A stretch of 62,580 nucleotides of DNA from Nemertoderma westbladi (taxonomy: Eukaryota; Xenacoelomorpha; Nemertodermatida; Nemertodermatidae), in NCBI GenBank assembly GCA_032718475.1, contig JAUCBJ010008004.1:1-62580 (forward strand). The letters run 5' to 3'. The first letter of the stretch is position 1; every line of letters starts with the position of its first letter. A program made the translations under genes and the position numbers. Below the pieces are notes generated by a model. That model was not told the origin of the DNA and did not search any database. It was given only the letters and a program-made list of their open reading frames with translations. Shown piece by piece: positions 43,301 to 54,855 of this stretch.

Positions 43301-46300
43301 TAGCACCTTGGTAGAACCTGAAGTAGCCCGGTTAGCACCTTGGTAATACGTGAAGTAGCCCGGTTAGCACATTGGTAGAACCTGAAGTGGCCCGGTTAGC
43401 ACCTTGGTAGTACCTGAAGTAGCCCGGTTAGCACCTTGGTAGTACCTGAAGTGGCCCGGTTAGCACCTTGGTAATACGTGAAGTAGCCCGGATAGCACCT
43501 TGGTAGAACCTGAAGTAGCCCGGTTAGCACCTTTGTAGTACCTGAAGTAGCCCGGTTAGCACCTTGGTAGAACCTGAAGTAGCCCGATTAGCACATTGGT
43601 AGAACCTGAAGTAGCCCGGTTAGCACCTTGGTAGTACCTGAAGTAGCCCGGTTAGCACCTTGGGAGTACCTGAAGTAGCCCGGATAGCACCTTGGTAGAA
43701 CCTGAAGTAGCCCGGTTAGCACCTTTGTAGTACCTGAAGTAGCCCGGTTAGCACCTTGGTAGAACCTGAAGTAGCCCGGTTAGCACCTTTGTAGTACCTG
43801 AAGTAGCCCGATTAGCACATTGGTAGAACCTGAAGTAGCCCGGTTAGCACCTTTGTAGTACCTGAAGTAGCCCGGTTAGCACCTTGGTAGAACCTGAAGT
43901 AGCCCGATTAGCACATTGGTAGAACCTGAAGTAACCCGGTTAGCACCTTGGTAGAACCTGAAGTAGCCCGGTTAGCACCTTGGTAGTACCTGAAGTAGCC
44001 CGGTTAGCACCTTGGTAGTACCTGAAGTAGCCCGGTTAGCACCTTGGGAGTACCTGAAGTAGCCCGGTGAGCACCTTGGTAGTACCTGAAGTAGCCCGGT
44101 TAGCACATTGGTAGAACCTGAAATAGCCCGGTTAGCACCTTGGTAGAACCTGAAGTAGCTCGGTTAGCACCTTGGTAGTACCTGAAGTAGCCCGGTTAGC
44201 ACCTTGGTAGTACCTGAAGTAGCCCGGTTAGCACCTTGGTAGTACCTGAAGTAGCCCGGTTAGCACCTTGGTAGAACCTGAAGTAGCCCGGTTAGCACCT
44301 TGGTAGAACCTGAAGTAGCCCGGTTAGCACCTTGGTAGAACCTGAAGTAGCCCGGTTAGCACCTTTGTAGTACCTGAAGTAGCCCGATTAGCACATTGGT
44401 AGAACCTGAAGTAGCCCGGTTAGCACCTTTGTAGTACCTGAAGTAGCCCGGTTAGCACCTTGGTAGAACCTGAAGTAACCCGGTTAGCACCTTGGTAGAA
44501 CCTGAAGTAGCCCGGTTAGCACCTTGGTAGAACCTGAAGTAGCCCGGTTAGCACCTTTGTAGTACCTGAAGTAGCCCGATTAGCACATTGGTAGAACCTG
44601 AAGTAGCCCGGTTAGCACCTTTGTAGTACCTGAAGTAGCCCGGTTAGCACCTTGGTAGAACCTGAAGTAGCCCGATTAGCACATTGGTAGAACCTGAAGT
44701 AACCCGGTTAGCACCTTGGTAGAACCTGAAGTAGCCCGGTTAGCACCTTGGTAGTACCTGAAGTAGCCCGGTTAGCACCTTGGTAGTACCTGAAGTAGCC
44801 CGGTTAGCACCTTGGGAGTACCTGAAGTAGCCCGGTGAGCACCTTGGTAGTACCTGAAGTAGCCCGGTTAGCACATTGGTAGAACCTGAAATAGCCCGGT
44901 TAGCACCTTGGTAGTACCTGAAGTGGCCCGGTTAGCACCTTGGTAATACGTGAAGTAGCCCGGATAGCACCTTGGTAGAACCTGAAGTAGCCCGGTTAGC
45001 ACCTTGGTAGTACCTGAAGTAGCCCGGTTAGCACCTTGGTAGTACCTGAAGTAGCCCGGTTAGCACCTTGGTAGTACCTGAAGTAGCCCGGTTAGCACCT
45101 TGGTACTACCTGAAGTAGCCCCTTGGTGTTTAATTTCAGACAACTTAGACCCATTAACTTAAACCAGTTTGTTGGTAATTCTTACACTATTATGGATCCG
45201 CTGGCTACCGATTTATCTCTAAAGGTTCGTTTTCATAACGTGTGTGTGTGTGTATGTACTGTAATATGTATGTATGTATGTGTTGTGGGTGTAGGTGGGG
45301 GTGTGTGTGTATGAGGATGTGTACATTATTTTAACTCCCTCCATAGAAAAGGCGTTAAACAACTTAAACTTAAACAACTATATTATTCTCACACCTTTTA
45401 CATTATTCTCACACCTTTTACATTATTCTCACACCTTTTACATTATTCTCACACCTTTTACATTATTCTCACACCTTTTACAATACGCTATTGAATTCAT
45501 AACTTGTTTGTAATTACACATTGAATCCTATGCATCCCTAATTAAATTTACATTTATAGCATCATAGGTACTTCCATAGGTACATCTACCTATGTACATA
45601 CTTCCGTCCACTCACCAATTCTTATACTAGCTATTTTTATGGTCTAGAAAGTGTTCCTTATTCGTAAATAAAATAGTTTCAGAACAAGATTTTCTTATTC
45701 TAGAATGTTTTTTAAACAATTTTTGTCTCTTTTAACATGGACTCAAAGAAAATTAGTTGTTCTAGAACCATTTTAATAACACCTCCTAAGAATGTTTTAG
45801 AACATTTCAAACAAATCTTTAGAAATTAGATAGTTTATAAAATGGGAGGGGTGTTGATGGTGTTGGGTATAGGGTACACCCTGACCCTACCCATTTTTCT
45901 CCAGGTATTTATTTACCAGCGCCAGCGAGGTTAATAAAGGGTTGAGACAATATTGAAAAAATAGTTATTATTGCTTCCATAGTTACTGCTATTGTAATTA
46001 CTGTACTCCTTCAACTCTCGATGTTGCCTTACTCAATGTTAAATAATTTAGTGTTCTCGAATATTTGTTACGTAACTAGAGAGCCGCCAATATTGGATAT
46101 TTAGTTCCGTTTTGGAGTTCCCCTTGCAGACACTAAAGTTACAATAACTTTGGAGTGAGTGAATAGATTTTACTAAAATCACTTAAACCTTTTCTACGTC
46201 GATGCTCTTTCAACACATATTTTCACAATTTACTTATTAGTAAAATTAATGTAATAAAAAAAAGAAATAAAAAAAAAGTAAATATCCTTTTCTCCGGATT

Positions 46301-49300
46301 TTGGTTTATATTCAGGCGAAAAAGGGAAAATCATTAAATCAATAAATAAACTCCCACCTGGTAAATTGGTTTACAAAGAGTTGGGAGTAAGTGGGAGAAG
46401 TTGAAGGCCGGTGATACGGTTGACAAGGGAGAGATGACCAGAGTTGATAAGAATTCTAGAACAGCCTGTAACACCGCCCCCTGGAGGAGGGCGGAGGTTA
46501 GGAGAAGGACAACCGAGGTGATTACTCTCTCTAAGTTGGGTTGAATAGCCTGGGGGTGGGTAGAGCAGATAAGGGAACACAGATTCAGGGAGAGTTGGCT
46601 CACGTGGAGGTCGTTCTCGTTAATGATATCCGGGAGTTCCGTCGTTACCAACAAGGCCATCGAGTCGCTTATAACGTGTCTGTCCGCAGCTCGGAACAGA
46701 GTAGATAGACAGGCCAAGGTCTGGAGTTTCAGAGCTCGTTGGTTCTTCCTTAGGAATGAGGCGAGCAGGGGGAATGCGTCTGTTAGGGCGACGGACAGGT
46801 CTATAAGAAGGGGGGACGTAGCGACAAGAGTGAGAGCCCGGACGGCGGTTAGCCGGGTTATCTCGTTACCGAGTCTCTCCGCGAGTATACGGAGGGCGGA
46901 GTCGAGACTACTCCGTGGTAGACCGTCTCCCATGTTGTAGATAATCTAAAAGTAAATAATTTTATTGAGATTCATTGGAATATTCATACCGTCAGAGCCG
47001 TGACCTACACAATCCTGAATGGAGAGACAAGAACTGTAATGAACTGTAATGTTATTATTAAATGATGGACGGGTTGGATGGATTTTGAAATTTTGTTCAA
47101 AAATTTAATAATTAATTAAAACCAGAAAGACTTTAATTCTTAAGAATTATAAGTAAAACAATAAATTTGACTACTCCATGTGTTACCGGTACAGTACCGG
47201 TTACCGGTAGAGGCTTTAGTTGATCGGCAGTCAGTATACAGACACCGTCGCTTCACCAACACGTATCGGTACCGACAATACCTGTACCTCGTTAAACATA
47301 CCGGCTCCGATACCTAACACTAGCTGCAGTAGGCCTATCTTTACCAACCGGTACCGGTACATTATACTGATAGACAGTAAAATGAAAGTAAATAATTGGC
47401 TACCTGAACCGGGTGTACCTTTGCGACTTTACATCACCCGTCGGAAATAGTTTAACATTATGTAAGACAGAGCTTTATAATTACTGAGATACATAATATA
47501 TTTTTTAAAGAATAAAATAAGGTTTCCTGCTTATTGAGATAGACCCGGTTTTGGGTTTTTAAGCGACACCGAAAACCCCCGTAAATATAATTTTACCTTG
47601 AAGGTGTGCTTCCTTCATGTAAGACACTATTAACCAACCAGACCCCATACGGGTAGTTTTGCGCGGGAAGGTTTGAACTTTCAAGGCGATTATCTCAGAA
47701 TGACATTTTTCGCACAAAAAATACTACTTCTCAGCCAATACCTAACGGTTTTTTGCAATTTTTGATTTATATGATTCGGTAATTTCATAAGCTTCAATAA
47801 ATTTTGGCCATTTTTCTTCATTTAATGCAAAGTTAGGAAAAAACATTGGTTTTTTGATTTTTTTTTTAAATTTCGATTTTTTTTTACAAAATTGCAAATT
47901 ATAATAAATGGAAAATGAAAATGATAATAAAAAAAGTGGCCGTCAAATATAATGAAAATGAACATGCTGGTTCCAAAAAATGTGGTATCGAAAAATAAAA
48001 ATGGAAAATAACGGAGGATTAATCTTTTTAGCGATATTTTTTAAATCTCACGCCCGCCGCTAGGGGGCGGGGCGCCAACCAAATATTTTTGTTCATTCTC
48101 TTTCCGATGGAATATCGTTTCCTATGGATTTTTCAACCACATTGGTGATATACAAATATAAAATGGGGCTTAACCACCCACCAATCAAAGAAACGGGGAC
48201 AGTATATACGTGTTCCTACCCTTTTAATCTGCACCCCAACCCAAAGGCACAGACGGTACCAGATGTCGATGTAGTAATGATACAGAAATATTATTAAATT
48301 AACATTCATTACAATTAATTTACTATTATAGTATAAAATAATTTCCATGAAAGAACAAGCTGAAAATTGATTGGCTGAGTTATTAACGTTTATTAGGATC
48401 TACAGATCTACAGTGATACACATTGGTTGAGATAGTGGTACCCGTATGGCCGTATGCTAAGCTCCCTTAGCAGAGTAAACTGCTCTATGGGACCGTTTCC
48501 CAGGTTGCGGATCGGGATAACATTTCACACATCGCACGATTTGTGATTGTGATTTGTCTGCTTATACGATTGTGTATTAACATTAGACGGGAGGCAGTTT
48601 GTTTGGTTGATGTAAGTCATTCTTGGTCTGCATCTTCCAATCCCATCTGTTTCTTGGAGTCTGTGTGATACATGCTCGTTACGGCGGCGGCGACAGAATC
48701 CATATACTGGGAGGTCAGTCTCGGGGCCGCTCAGTATACGTGCAGGTTGGGGGTGCCGGCGGTACGCGAGTACACACCACCTTCATGCCATACCTGGCCT
48801 GGGTATGGTCATTATGGTCTTGGGTCAGAGGACGCGCATACGTTGACCACCACTGTTGCACACACGGATGACTATTGACACACACCCACACCGATTACAC
48901 GAGGCATACAAGGACGGCAGATAAAATGTGAGTTATGCATCACCGATATCTTATATTTTATTTAGGTAATGTTACTTATAATTTATTTTGCAGGACGTAA
49001 AACCAATTATGTCTTTCTAATATTTTTGTTGATTTTCAGTCTCGTATATTATTATATAACTAGACATGTTTATGGTATCCTGTCAGATCAATTATAATCA
49101 AACCTAGTGAATTGTTTATCTTATAGTGAACAACATAATATCCCATCAATTAACATAAACAGTATCTCCCAGAAGAGACCTTAAAACCATAAAATTAACC
49201 TTATAGCCAATTGGTGTATTGTAGGTATATTACCCTTATATGCCTGACTTGAAGACTCTTAATAGAACGTACCTTATAAGTCCGAGCTACAATATAGAAT

Positions 49301-52300
49301 GAATACTAAGCTCGCAATTGCGTGGCTCGCCCCATATGATCAAGGTTGTGAACAGGCTGACCCCGTGGCAGTATAATTGCAGGGTGGGGCTGGGTCTTCG
49401 GCATGAGGTACCACCGTAATGAGAGATCACCTCTTAAGGTACACGGATTAGGTATCCAGTAAGAGCACAACGAGGAGTACAGCGTACCGTACGAGTATAA
49501 ACCAACCTGGGACGTAGTAGTTATGGCTCTCTCCTTGACTTCCTGGTCTATATCCTTAGCAGCCAGTGACGTCATCGAAGCTTCGAATAAAGGGACGACG
49601 TAACGGGAGTAATTGAACTCGACGGGCGGTACAACCTGAGCTTCGAGAGGGCGGATGATCTTAGCGAGGTGTTGGATAGCGAGCAGCGACTCCGAGCTGA
49701 TCTTATAGAAGGCGTCGGAGACGGAGACGAGAACCGATTCCAGGATGACCTCGATGTGGGGGTAGAAGATCTGGTTGTTGGCGTCGTCGAGGGGTCGACA
49801 GACGAGTAGGTTCCGTAGGAAGGCGAGAGCGTCGAGTTTAATAGCAGAGCTAGTGGAGGAGTCGACGAGGGAGTGGCGGAGGCCAGGGATAACGTTGGTA
49901 AGATGGGGGTCGAGACATCCCGGGAGAGTGGCGACCAGTTGGGAGAGAAGATGGAAACAACCGCTCCGCGTTCGGAAGGAACGGACTCTCATCTGTTTGT
50001 AGACGGAGCCGACAATGGCCGGGACCTGGGAGGCCGCCGCCGATACGGCCTCCGGACACACGGGGGCGCTAATCGTACGGGTCAGCAGACCGACGTAGGT
50101 CGAGAATATATCGAGTTTAACGTTCTCCTCGCGTTCCTTAAACCGCGATATCAGACGGGGGGAGACCTCCGCGTACAGAGGCGTCACGAAGCGCGACGTC
50201 ATTATAACGCAACCGAGACATTTAACCGCCGCTCGTCGGACCTTAAATATTAATTAATTAATTAATTAGATGCGACGATAAGGTACCGTAATACATCTGC
50301 ATCACTGTTAGTAGGCTAGACTGTAGATAAATCGCTCTACTAACCTTCCAGGATATATCGTCCTCGTCGGAATACTCGGACCCGGAACCGGACTCCTCAT
50401 CCGATCCCTCCATCCCGACATCCATCCCCTCGTCGTAGTTGTAGTTGGGGTCGTACTGAATGAACCGCAGACACACCGCGGTGATGGCGGGGATGTGGGC
50501 AGTCACATCGCGCGCGTTGCGACGGACAACCGCGTCGAAGCATTGGAAACATTGTTCGCGCAGTTCGTCGTCCGGGGTGGCGTCCGCGAAGGCCATGAGT
50601 AGCGGTACGAAGGCGGGTAGGTACGAGCGGATCCGCAGGGAGGTTCCTGATTGGCGGGTCACGGAGGCCAGACATTGTATGTACGTACGGTGCAGCCCTG
50701 ACTCAGTCGTCTGGTGGGACTCGAGTTTACCTTTAATATAATAAAATATAATTAGGTAGAATTACAATTTAGTTATATTTTACAACAATAAAGTACTGTA
50801 GCCTATTCAGGTATTCCTTAACAATGTATGTGCATACTTACCGGTATTATGTGTACACGACTGCACGTAATAGGTAGGGGTAGGGGGTATAGAGGATTTC
50901 TTCGGTGACCACAATTAAAATCTGGGGCTACCAACCTATTTTGTAGAGAATTTCATGCTGATCACAAAAATGCCCTACATTTAGTGATTTAGTTCAAGTA
51001 TAAGGTGATTCAGGCCTCAGGGTATTAAAACTAAATGTATCTCTAGCGATATGTTATCGCGATCTGTATAGGAATCAATGTAAACTGATATTTATGAGTT
51101 GAACCGCTTCTACAGGGGCTATGGAGCTGTTTTTAGTCTCATTAGAATCGCAATCATCGATTTAGTGAGTATAAAGGTGCTTGTGGCTTGGTTAAATATA
51201 ATAGTAATGACTTTTGGCCAATTTCGCCAAATATTTGGCTCAGAAATATTTACATCAGGGATATTAGAAACATGGTCGGCGTCATTGCTGAAGTCTCTGT
51301 CTTCATCCGCGCTTCAGCAAAAAGACTCAACCAGCTCCAAGACGCCATCTCATCAGCAGATAATTTAGCAGGAAGGAAGAAGAAGTTGACAACTTGCCAG
51401 ACACGGTGGGTCGAGCAGCATGAGTGTATTTGTTGTATTGTTGGAGCCAATAGTGGAAACATTGAAAACGATCCAGCAAGAAGGCAAGAACCCCCCCCCC
51501 CCCCCCCCCCCCCCCGGTGCAAGGATGGAAGGATGGCTGCTGTGAAGAGCCCCTCACTCCTGGTGTCATTCATTAGCTATCGCGTTGGAGATTTCCCTTC
51601 AGCTATTGCCAATCAGCAAAGCCCTCCAGACCCCTGAAATTGATATGGGGGCATATTGTGTATGTATACTGTATGTGTTGTTGGTTGGTTAACAAGCCTA
51701 AATTATTATCCTAGATAATAGCTGGATCTCATTCAGGGACTGTTATGATATCATCAATATTTTTGGTAATTAATATAATCAGCAACAGTTTAGGCCTAAT
51801 TCTGAAATATCAATGTTTTCACAAGTGTTTTTATAATTTAAAAGAAATGCTACCGGTACCTAGTAAAAAAAACACTAGCTACACCTTAATAAATAATATA
51901 TAATAATGTTCTCGAACACTTACCAATAACAAAAATAAAAAAAATACAGTATTTTTAAAATTTCAAAAAATTCTAGCTAGTAAATAACACTAGCTACCAT
52001 AACAAATATCTCTACTAATGTTCGAGAACATTCACCAATATCAAAAAAGCACTAAAAAGTTGCTAGATCAGGAACCGGACAATTCGGTCCTAGGACAATT
52101 CGGTCCCGGACAATTCGGTCCCGGACAATTCGGTCCCATTTATTTAGTGTTTTGGGACCGAATTGTCCGGGACCGAAATGTCTGGACCGAATTGTCCGGG
52201 ACCGAATTGTCCTACATCCAATTTTGCTGGCTTGGGACCGTTTTTTGTGTTTTAAGAACACAAAAAGCTGCATTAAAACTCATAAGATTGTTTTGTCATG

Positions 52301-53302
52301 CTCTCTGACTGCTAGATCAGCTCCCCGCTCAATGCATGGCTCGCCCCACAATGCTTTGTTTTATTTTGCACATCATGTGCGCCCCTCTACACGATTTGAA
52401 CTACACTTGTATGTACACGTTTTGCAAGCGTTTCTCACTCGTCTTTACTCTTTTGTACTATTTTTGCACTTTATTGTACTATATTGTACTTTTTTGTACA
52501 GATTCGTCGGACCTGCGGACCCCATAAATATTAATATTATATTATGATATTTATGAGTCTAGTGTCAGTAAATAAAATCACGGACACTTTCCCGTGTGTC
52601 CCAAATTTTGTATAGGAATCGGAAACTCTTACCTTTCAGTAAAGTCATCAACTCATCAAATATATCGGGAGCTACGCACACCGACAACGAACTCAACGCA
52701 ACGATGCTGCGTTTACGCACAGCGAGTCGTTGCGAAGCCAAACTCGCGACGAGAGCGTCGTAAATCTTCCTGTGGAAGCTGATGAGCGTCGAGCCGTAAC
52801 GCTGTAGCAACTCGTTTACTATATCTAAAGCCTCCAACAGAACGCTGATATCTTTATACTGAGTTAGAGTTATTACTAACCGCTCGGTTATTCTCTTACT
52901 AACTTTAGTCGATAAACCAACTGCATCTAAAGTCCCGGGTAACTCTGTTATAACTGTCTTCAACCCGATGCTTGATATGTCTCGCAATTGCTCCTTATCA
53001 GACACCATGTTGTTACACAGGGTGCTCACTATAGTGTCAACTTGCTGCTCCTTTACCTTGGTTACTAACGGGCCGAGACATCGCACAGACAGGTTCTGTA
53101 CCTCGCCGTTCTTATCCTCCAGGAGTTTGAGGAGCATCTTTACGACTCGTTTCTCGCTGTCGTCGTCCAGTTTTATTGAGTCCTTCTGGAGTTCGTTCAT
53201 CAGATCGTTGGTGGCCATGAAGCGGAAGTCTTTGTCGTTGGATTGCATTTTGTCGAGGAGGTTGGCGATCTGTTGGGGGGAACTACCGGTGCGGGAATCC
53301 AT
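27905..53302 (-). CDS. CAND1: CAND1, cullin-associated NEDD8-dissociated protein 1 (seven coding exons)
   Basis: CAND1 binds unneddylated cullin-RBX1 and drives exchange of substrate receptors on cullin-RING ubiquitin ligases, in cytosol and nucleus. The exons, in minus-strand order, are 53302-52633, 50730-50345, 50241-49507, 46945-46358, 30830-30546, 29827-29160 and 28391-27905. They sum to 3,819 nt, a product of 1,272 residues built of HEAT repeats. Diagnostic blocks are: residues 30-50 ([20 protein letters not shown]), an acidic stretch ending exon 2 ([11 protein letters not shown]), [53 protein letters not shown] and the TIP120-type C-terminus ending MDTS. Phases agree at every junction and all introns are GT/AG. 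MDS at 53302 is preferred as start, though an in-frame ATG lies four codons upstream (53314). Identity is near certain. Exon ends come from splice consensus and family alignment. Confidence 0.96.
28392..29159 (-). other. CAND1 intron 6
   Basis: 768 bp. Contains a 22-base G run (28856-28877 on the plus strand, C in the transcript). Nothing else recognised. Confidence 0.8.
29160..29827 (-). CDS. CAND1: CAND1 coding exon 6
   Basis: Acceptor TAATTTTCAG|GAA. Encodes [19 protein letters not shown] through the invariant [19 protein letters not shown], then donor GACGG|GTCAGT, leaving two bases of a Gly codon. Confidence 0.93.
29828..30545 (-). other. CAND1 intron 5
   Basis: 718 bp, AT-rich. No repeat or ORF recognised. 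Confidence 0.8.
30546..30830 (-). CDS. CAND1: CAND1 coding exon 5
   Basis: A 95-codon exon lying alone beyond the giant intron. Acceptor TTATTCGCAG|GAT; donor ACAG|GTAAC. Encodes [15 protein letters not shown] and [12 protein letters not shown], matching the family in order. Confidence 0.92.
30954..45131. mobile_element. Putative inverted-repeat element enclosing the 14-kb minisatellite in CAND1 intron 4
   Basis: The left border has CTGAAA, two bases, then AAACACCAAGG. The right border, reverse-complemented, reads CTGAAA, two bases, AAACACCAAGG. Just inside the left end, 30990-31100 folds back: AACCGGGCTATTTCAGAC pairs with GTCTGAAGTAGCCCGGTT and the arms continue through TAATGTGCTTA. The minisatellite unit equals the inner part of this hairpin arm. 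I infer that the array expanded from a MITE arm. No clear target duplication was found. Confidence 0.55.
31085..45120. repeat. 32-bp minisatellite, about 438 copies, in CAND1 intron 4
   Basis: The typical unit is TAGCCCGGTTAGCACCTTGG then TAGTACCTGAAG. Variants are regionally clustered: TAGCTCTG and TTGGCAG mostly before 35450; TTTGTAG mainly at 37200-40300 and 43500-44700; TAGTCCGG mainly from 35680 to 43100; TTGGTTTGGTAG (four extra bases) at scattered sites such as 36440. The 32-bp period is not a multiple of three and no long ORF arises. The array fills about 90% of the intron and would be transcribed in CAND1 pre-mRNA. Confidence 0.97.
45239..45314. repeat. GT-rich microsatellite
   Basis: Imperfect GT/GTAT/GGGT run inside CAND1 intron 4. 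Confidence 0.8.
45389..45482. repeat. 20-bp tandem repeat, about 5 copies
   Basis: CACACCTTTTACATTATTCT repeated without change inside CAND1 intron 4. The rest of the intron up to 46357 shows nothing recognised. Confidence 0.9.
46358..46945 (-). CDS. CAND1: CAND1 coding exon 4
   Basis: Starts IIYNMGDG after ACTTTTAG and ends KPIYQ before CAG|GTGGGAG. It has 196 codons. Contains [14 protein letters not shown] and [14 protein letters not shown]. The 15.5-kb intron 4 follows. Confidence 0.93.
46946..49506 (-). other. CAND1 intron 3
   Basis: 2.56 kb. It holds a cluster of ACCGGT palindromes (47180-47365) and AT-rich low-complexity DNA (47800-48010). No gene is supported; ORFs at 48623-48878 have no recognisable content. 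Confidence 0.8.
49507..50241 (-). CDS. CAND1: CAND1 coding exon 3
   Basis: Starts [10 protein letters not shown] after TTTAAG and ends ITTTSQ before CAG|GTTGGT. It has 245 codons, phase 0 at both ends. Intron 2, just upstream, is only 103 bp. Confidence 0.92.
50345..50730 (-). CDS. CAND1: CAND1 coding exon 2
   Basis: Begins two bases into a codon after a poor acceptor (TATATTAAAG|GT) and continues into [16 protein letters not shown]. It ends with the acidic segment and SWK before donor AAG|GTTAGT (phase 0). This acceptor is the least certain junction, but the phase and the family alignment both require it. Confidence 0.88.
50731..52632 (-). other. CAND1 intron 1
   Basis: 1.9 kb. Contains a 25-base C run (51491-51515) and the inverted repeat cluster at 52076-52213. 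No gene is supported. Confidence 0.8.
52076..52213. repeat. Foldback cluster of GGACAATTCGGTCC motifs in CAND1 intron 1
   Basis: Four direct copies of GGACAATTCGGTCC (52077-52138) are followed, after a short AT-rich loop, by four copies of the reverse complement, one of them mutated (52154-52212). The arms are about 60 bases. It would form a strong hairpin in the transcript. Confidence 0.88.
52633..53302 (-). CDS. CAND1: CAND1 coding exon 1
   Basis: Encodes residues 1-223 plus one base. The donor is AAAG|GTAAGAG. It holds the N-terminal HEAT repeats that contact the cullin-RBX1 side in known structures. Confidence 0.93.
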
Positions 53303-53610
53303 GGCGATCTGCAATCAGAGTTGCTTCGGGGAATCAGATATGCAGATAATTAAATTACAAATTATAGGCCTAATAACTACCGGTAGGCCTACTCTTGTCT
53401 ACGAGTTCCTGTTAGCGTGTCCGTGTCAGCGTGTTTAGGTGTGTAGCAATATCTGTAAATTAAATACTGAAATATATAGGGTATAAGTTATAAATATATA
53501 AGTTATATCTCAGTATCTGTATTCAGGCTGTCAGGTATAGGCCCTACAGACAGACAGAGTACCGGTACAGATATCAGTCAGTCAGAATAGAAATCATACT
53601 GCTGTACTGG

Positions 53611-54681
53611 ATGGGTCGGCAATGGGCCCATCATACTCTTGCTCTTACACAGACATTTTTGGTGCTGAATATATTGATACAGCAGTCCGAACTTCACCAA
53701 AGCCTCCAGAAGAATGGAAACGATTTAGAGTTTAGAGATGATGGAATAGCTATTACACTTGAACAAGAAGATGAAGATATCGGTATTCTGATTGACCACC
53801 TCAACAATACCGTTAAACCTGGGAAAATAAAGTTTAAATTAGAAGAATATGGAAGGAAAATTAATTACTTAGATTTAACTATATTTTTTGATGACAATGG
53901 AATACTTCAAACAAAAATATACCACAAACCAACAGACGTCCATCAATATATATGTCCGCACTCAGCCCATCCGCACAGTCAACTTAAACACGTTCCATAT
54001 GGGGTTTCCCTACGATTGAGGCGTAACAATTCACGAATGGAGGATTTAATGCAAGCACTTTATGAATATGGAGCAGCATTCATTGCTAGGGGTTGGAGAA
54101 TGGCCGATGTTACTACACAATTTGCAGCGGCAGCTATTCAGACACAGTTAGAATCTCTACAAAATGATAAAAAACGAAATAAATGTAAATATACCATATT
54201 TTATGTTAGTAACACTGAACCTATATTAGGATCAATACAAAAGATAGTAGACAAACATACACCTATTCTAAGAACAGACATCAGGACCAAGCAACTCATT
54301 GACTCTTATAAAATAGTAAATATTAACCGTAGGGCCCCTACGCTAAAGGGAATTTTAGCTTCATCCAGTTTAACATCAAAGCAGAAGAACCAGACAAATA
54401 CAACACATGCTGGATCTAAAAAATGCACAAGACAGAAATGTATACCATGTGAAGCGATAAAACCAACAAAACAATTCGGATTAACCTCGACCCGTTTGAA
54501 AACTAAATATGAAATTAAACAGCGCCTTACCTGTGATGACAAATATATAATATATTTAGCAAAATGTAAAATATGTAACTTACAAGGAATCGGATCAACA
54601 GAAACATTTAAACCAAGGCTATCACAATATAAGTGTAATACAGTCCCGCTCTCAAAAAGCATTCCTTTGATCAAACATTGA
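53611..54681 (+). pseudogene. 5'-truncated Penelope-like element: RT remnant and GIY-YIG endonuclease start
   Basis: A 356-codon frame. After a first part that fits better in another frame (a frameshift near 53730), it shows FRDDGI (residues 41-46, in place of the YxDD-type RT motif). A NYLDLTIFF block at about 86-94 and KPTDVHQYICPHSAHPHSQ follow, typical of the region after Penelope-type RT. A Cys-rich CTRQKCIPC motif (about 273-281) precedes KYIIYLAKCKICNLQGIG (311-328), the start of a GIY-YIG nuclease with its CxxC insertion. The frame ends soon after, so the nuclease is cut short. Most of RT is absent, as is usual for 5'-truncated copies. The element lies upstream of CAND1 in the opposite orientation. 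Confidence 0.85.
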
Positions 54682-54724
54682 TCAAACTTTGATCAAACAT
54701 TGATCAAAGTTTGATCAAATATTG
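54667..54724. repeat. Short repeats of TTGATCAAA at the end of the Penelope-like frame
   Basis: TTTGATCAAAC-type units repeat about five times, each a near palindrome, and cover the stop of the preceding frame. Confidence 0.8.
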
Positions 54725-54822
54725 AAATGAACCAGGCTTATAAATCCTGCCATTGAGTTCTACCAAAGGCGCTGCACTTCAAAGTCTAGATTCCCACTGA
54801 GGCCGTGTGTCAATCAAGCAGC

Positions 54823-54855
54823 CCTCTCTCTCTCTCTCTCTCTCTCTCGCTCTCC
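54823..54855. repeat. CT microsatellite
   Basis: CT dinucleotide run with one interruption. The following DNA to about 55300 shows only a 16-base G run (55133-55148). Confidence 0.9.

Noticed and set aside
31085-45120. CRISPR-like array
   Set aside because: Units are contiguous with no unique spacers, and the context is a eukaryotic intron.
45123-45513. ORFs over the GT microsatellite and the 20-bp repeat
   Set aside because: Low-complexity translations only.
48623-48878. Overlapping ORFs of 68-82 codons in CAND1 intron 3
   Set aside because: Short, overlapping in two frames, no recognisable motif, and within an intron.
49873-50253. Plus-strand ORFs opposite CAND1 exons (also near 29445-29684, 30529-30840, 46623-46940 and 52968-53438)
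   Set aside because: They are mirror frames of well-supported conserved exons.
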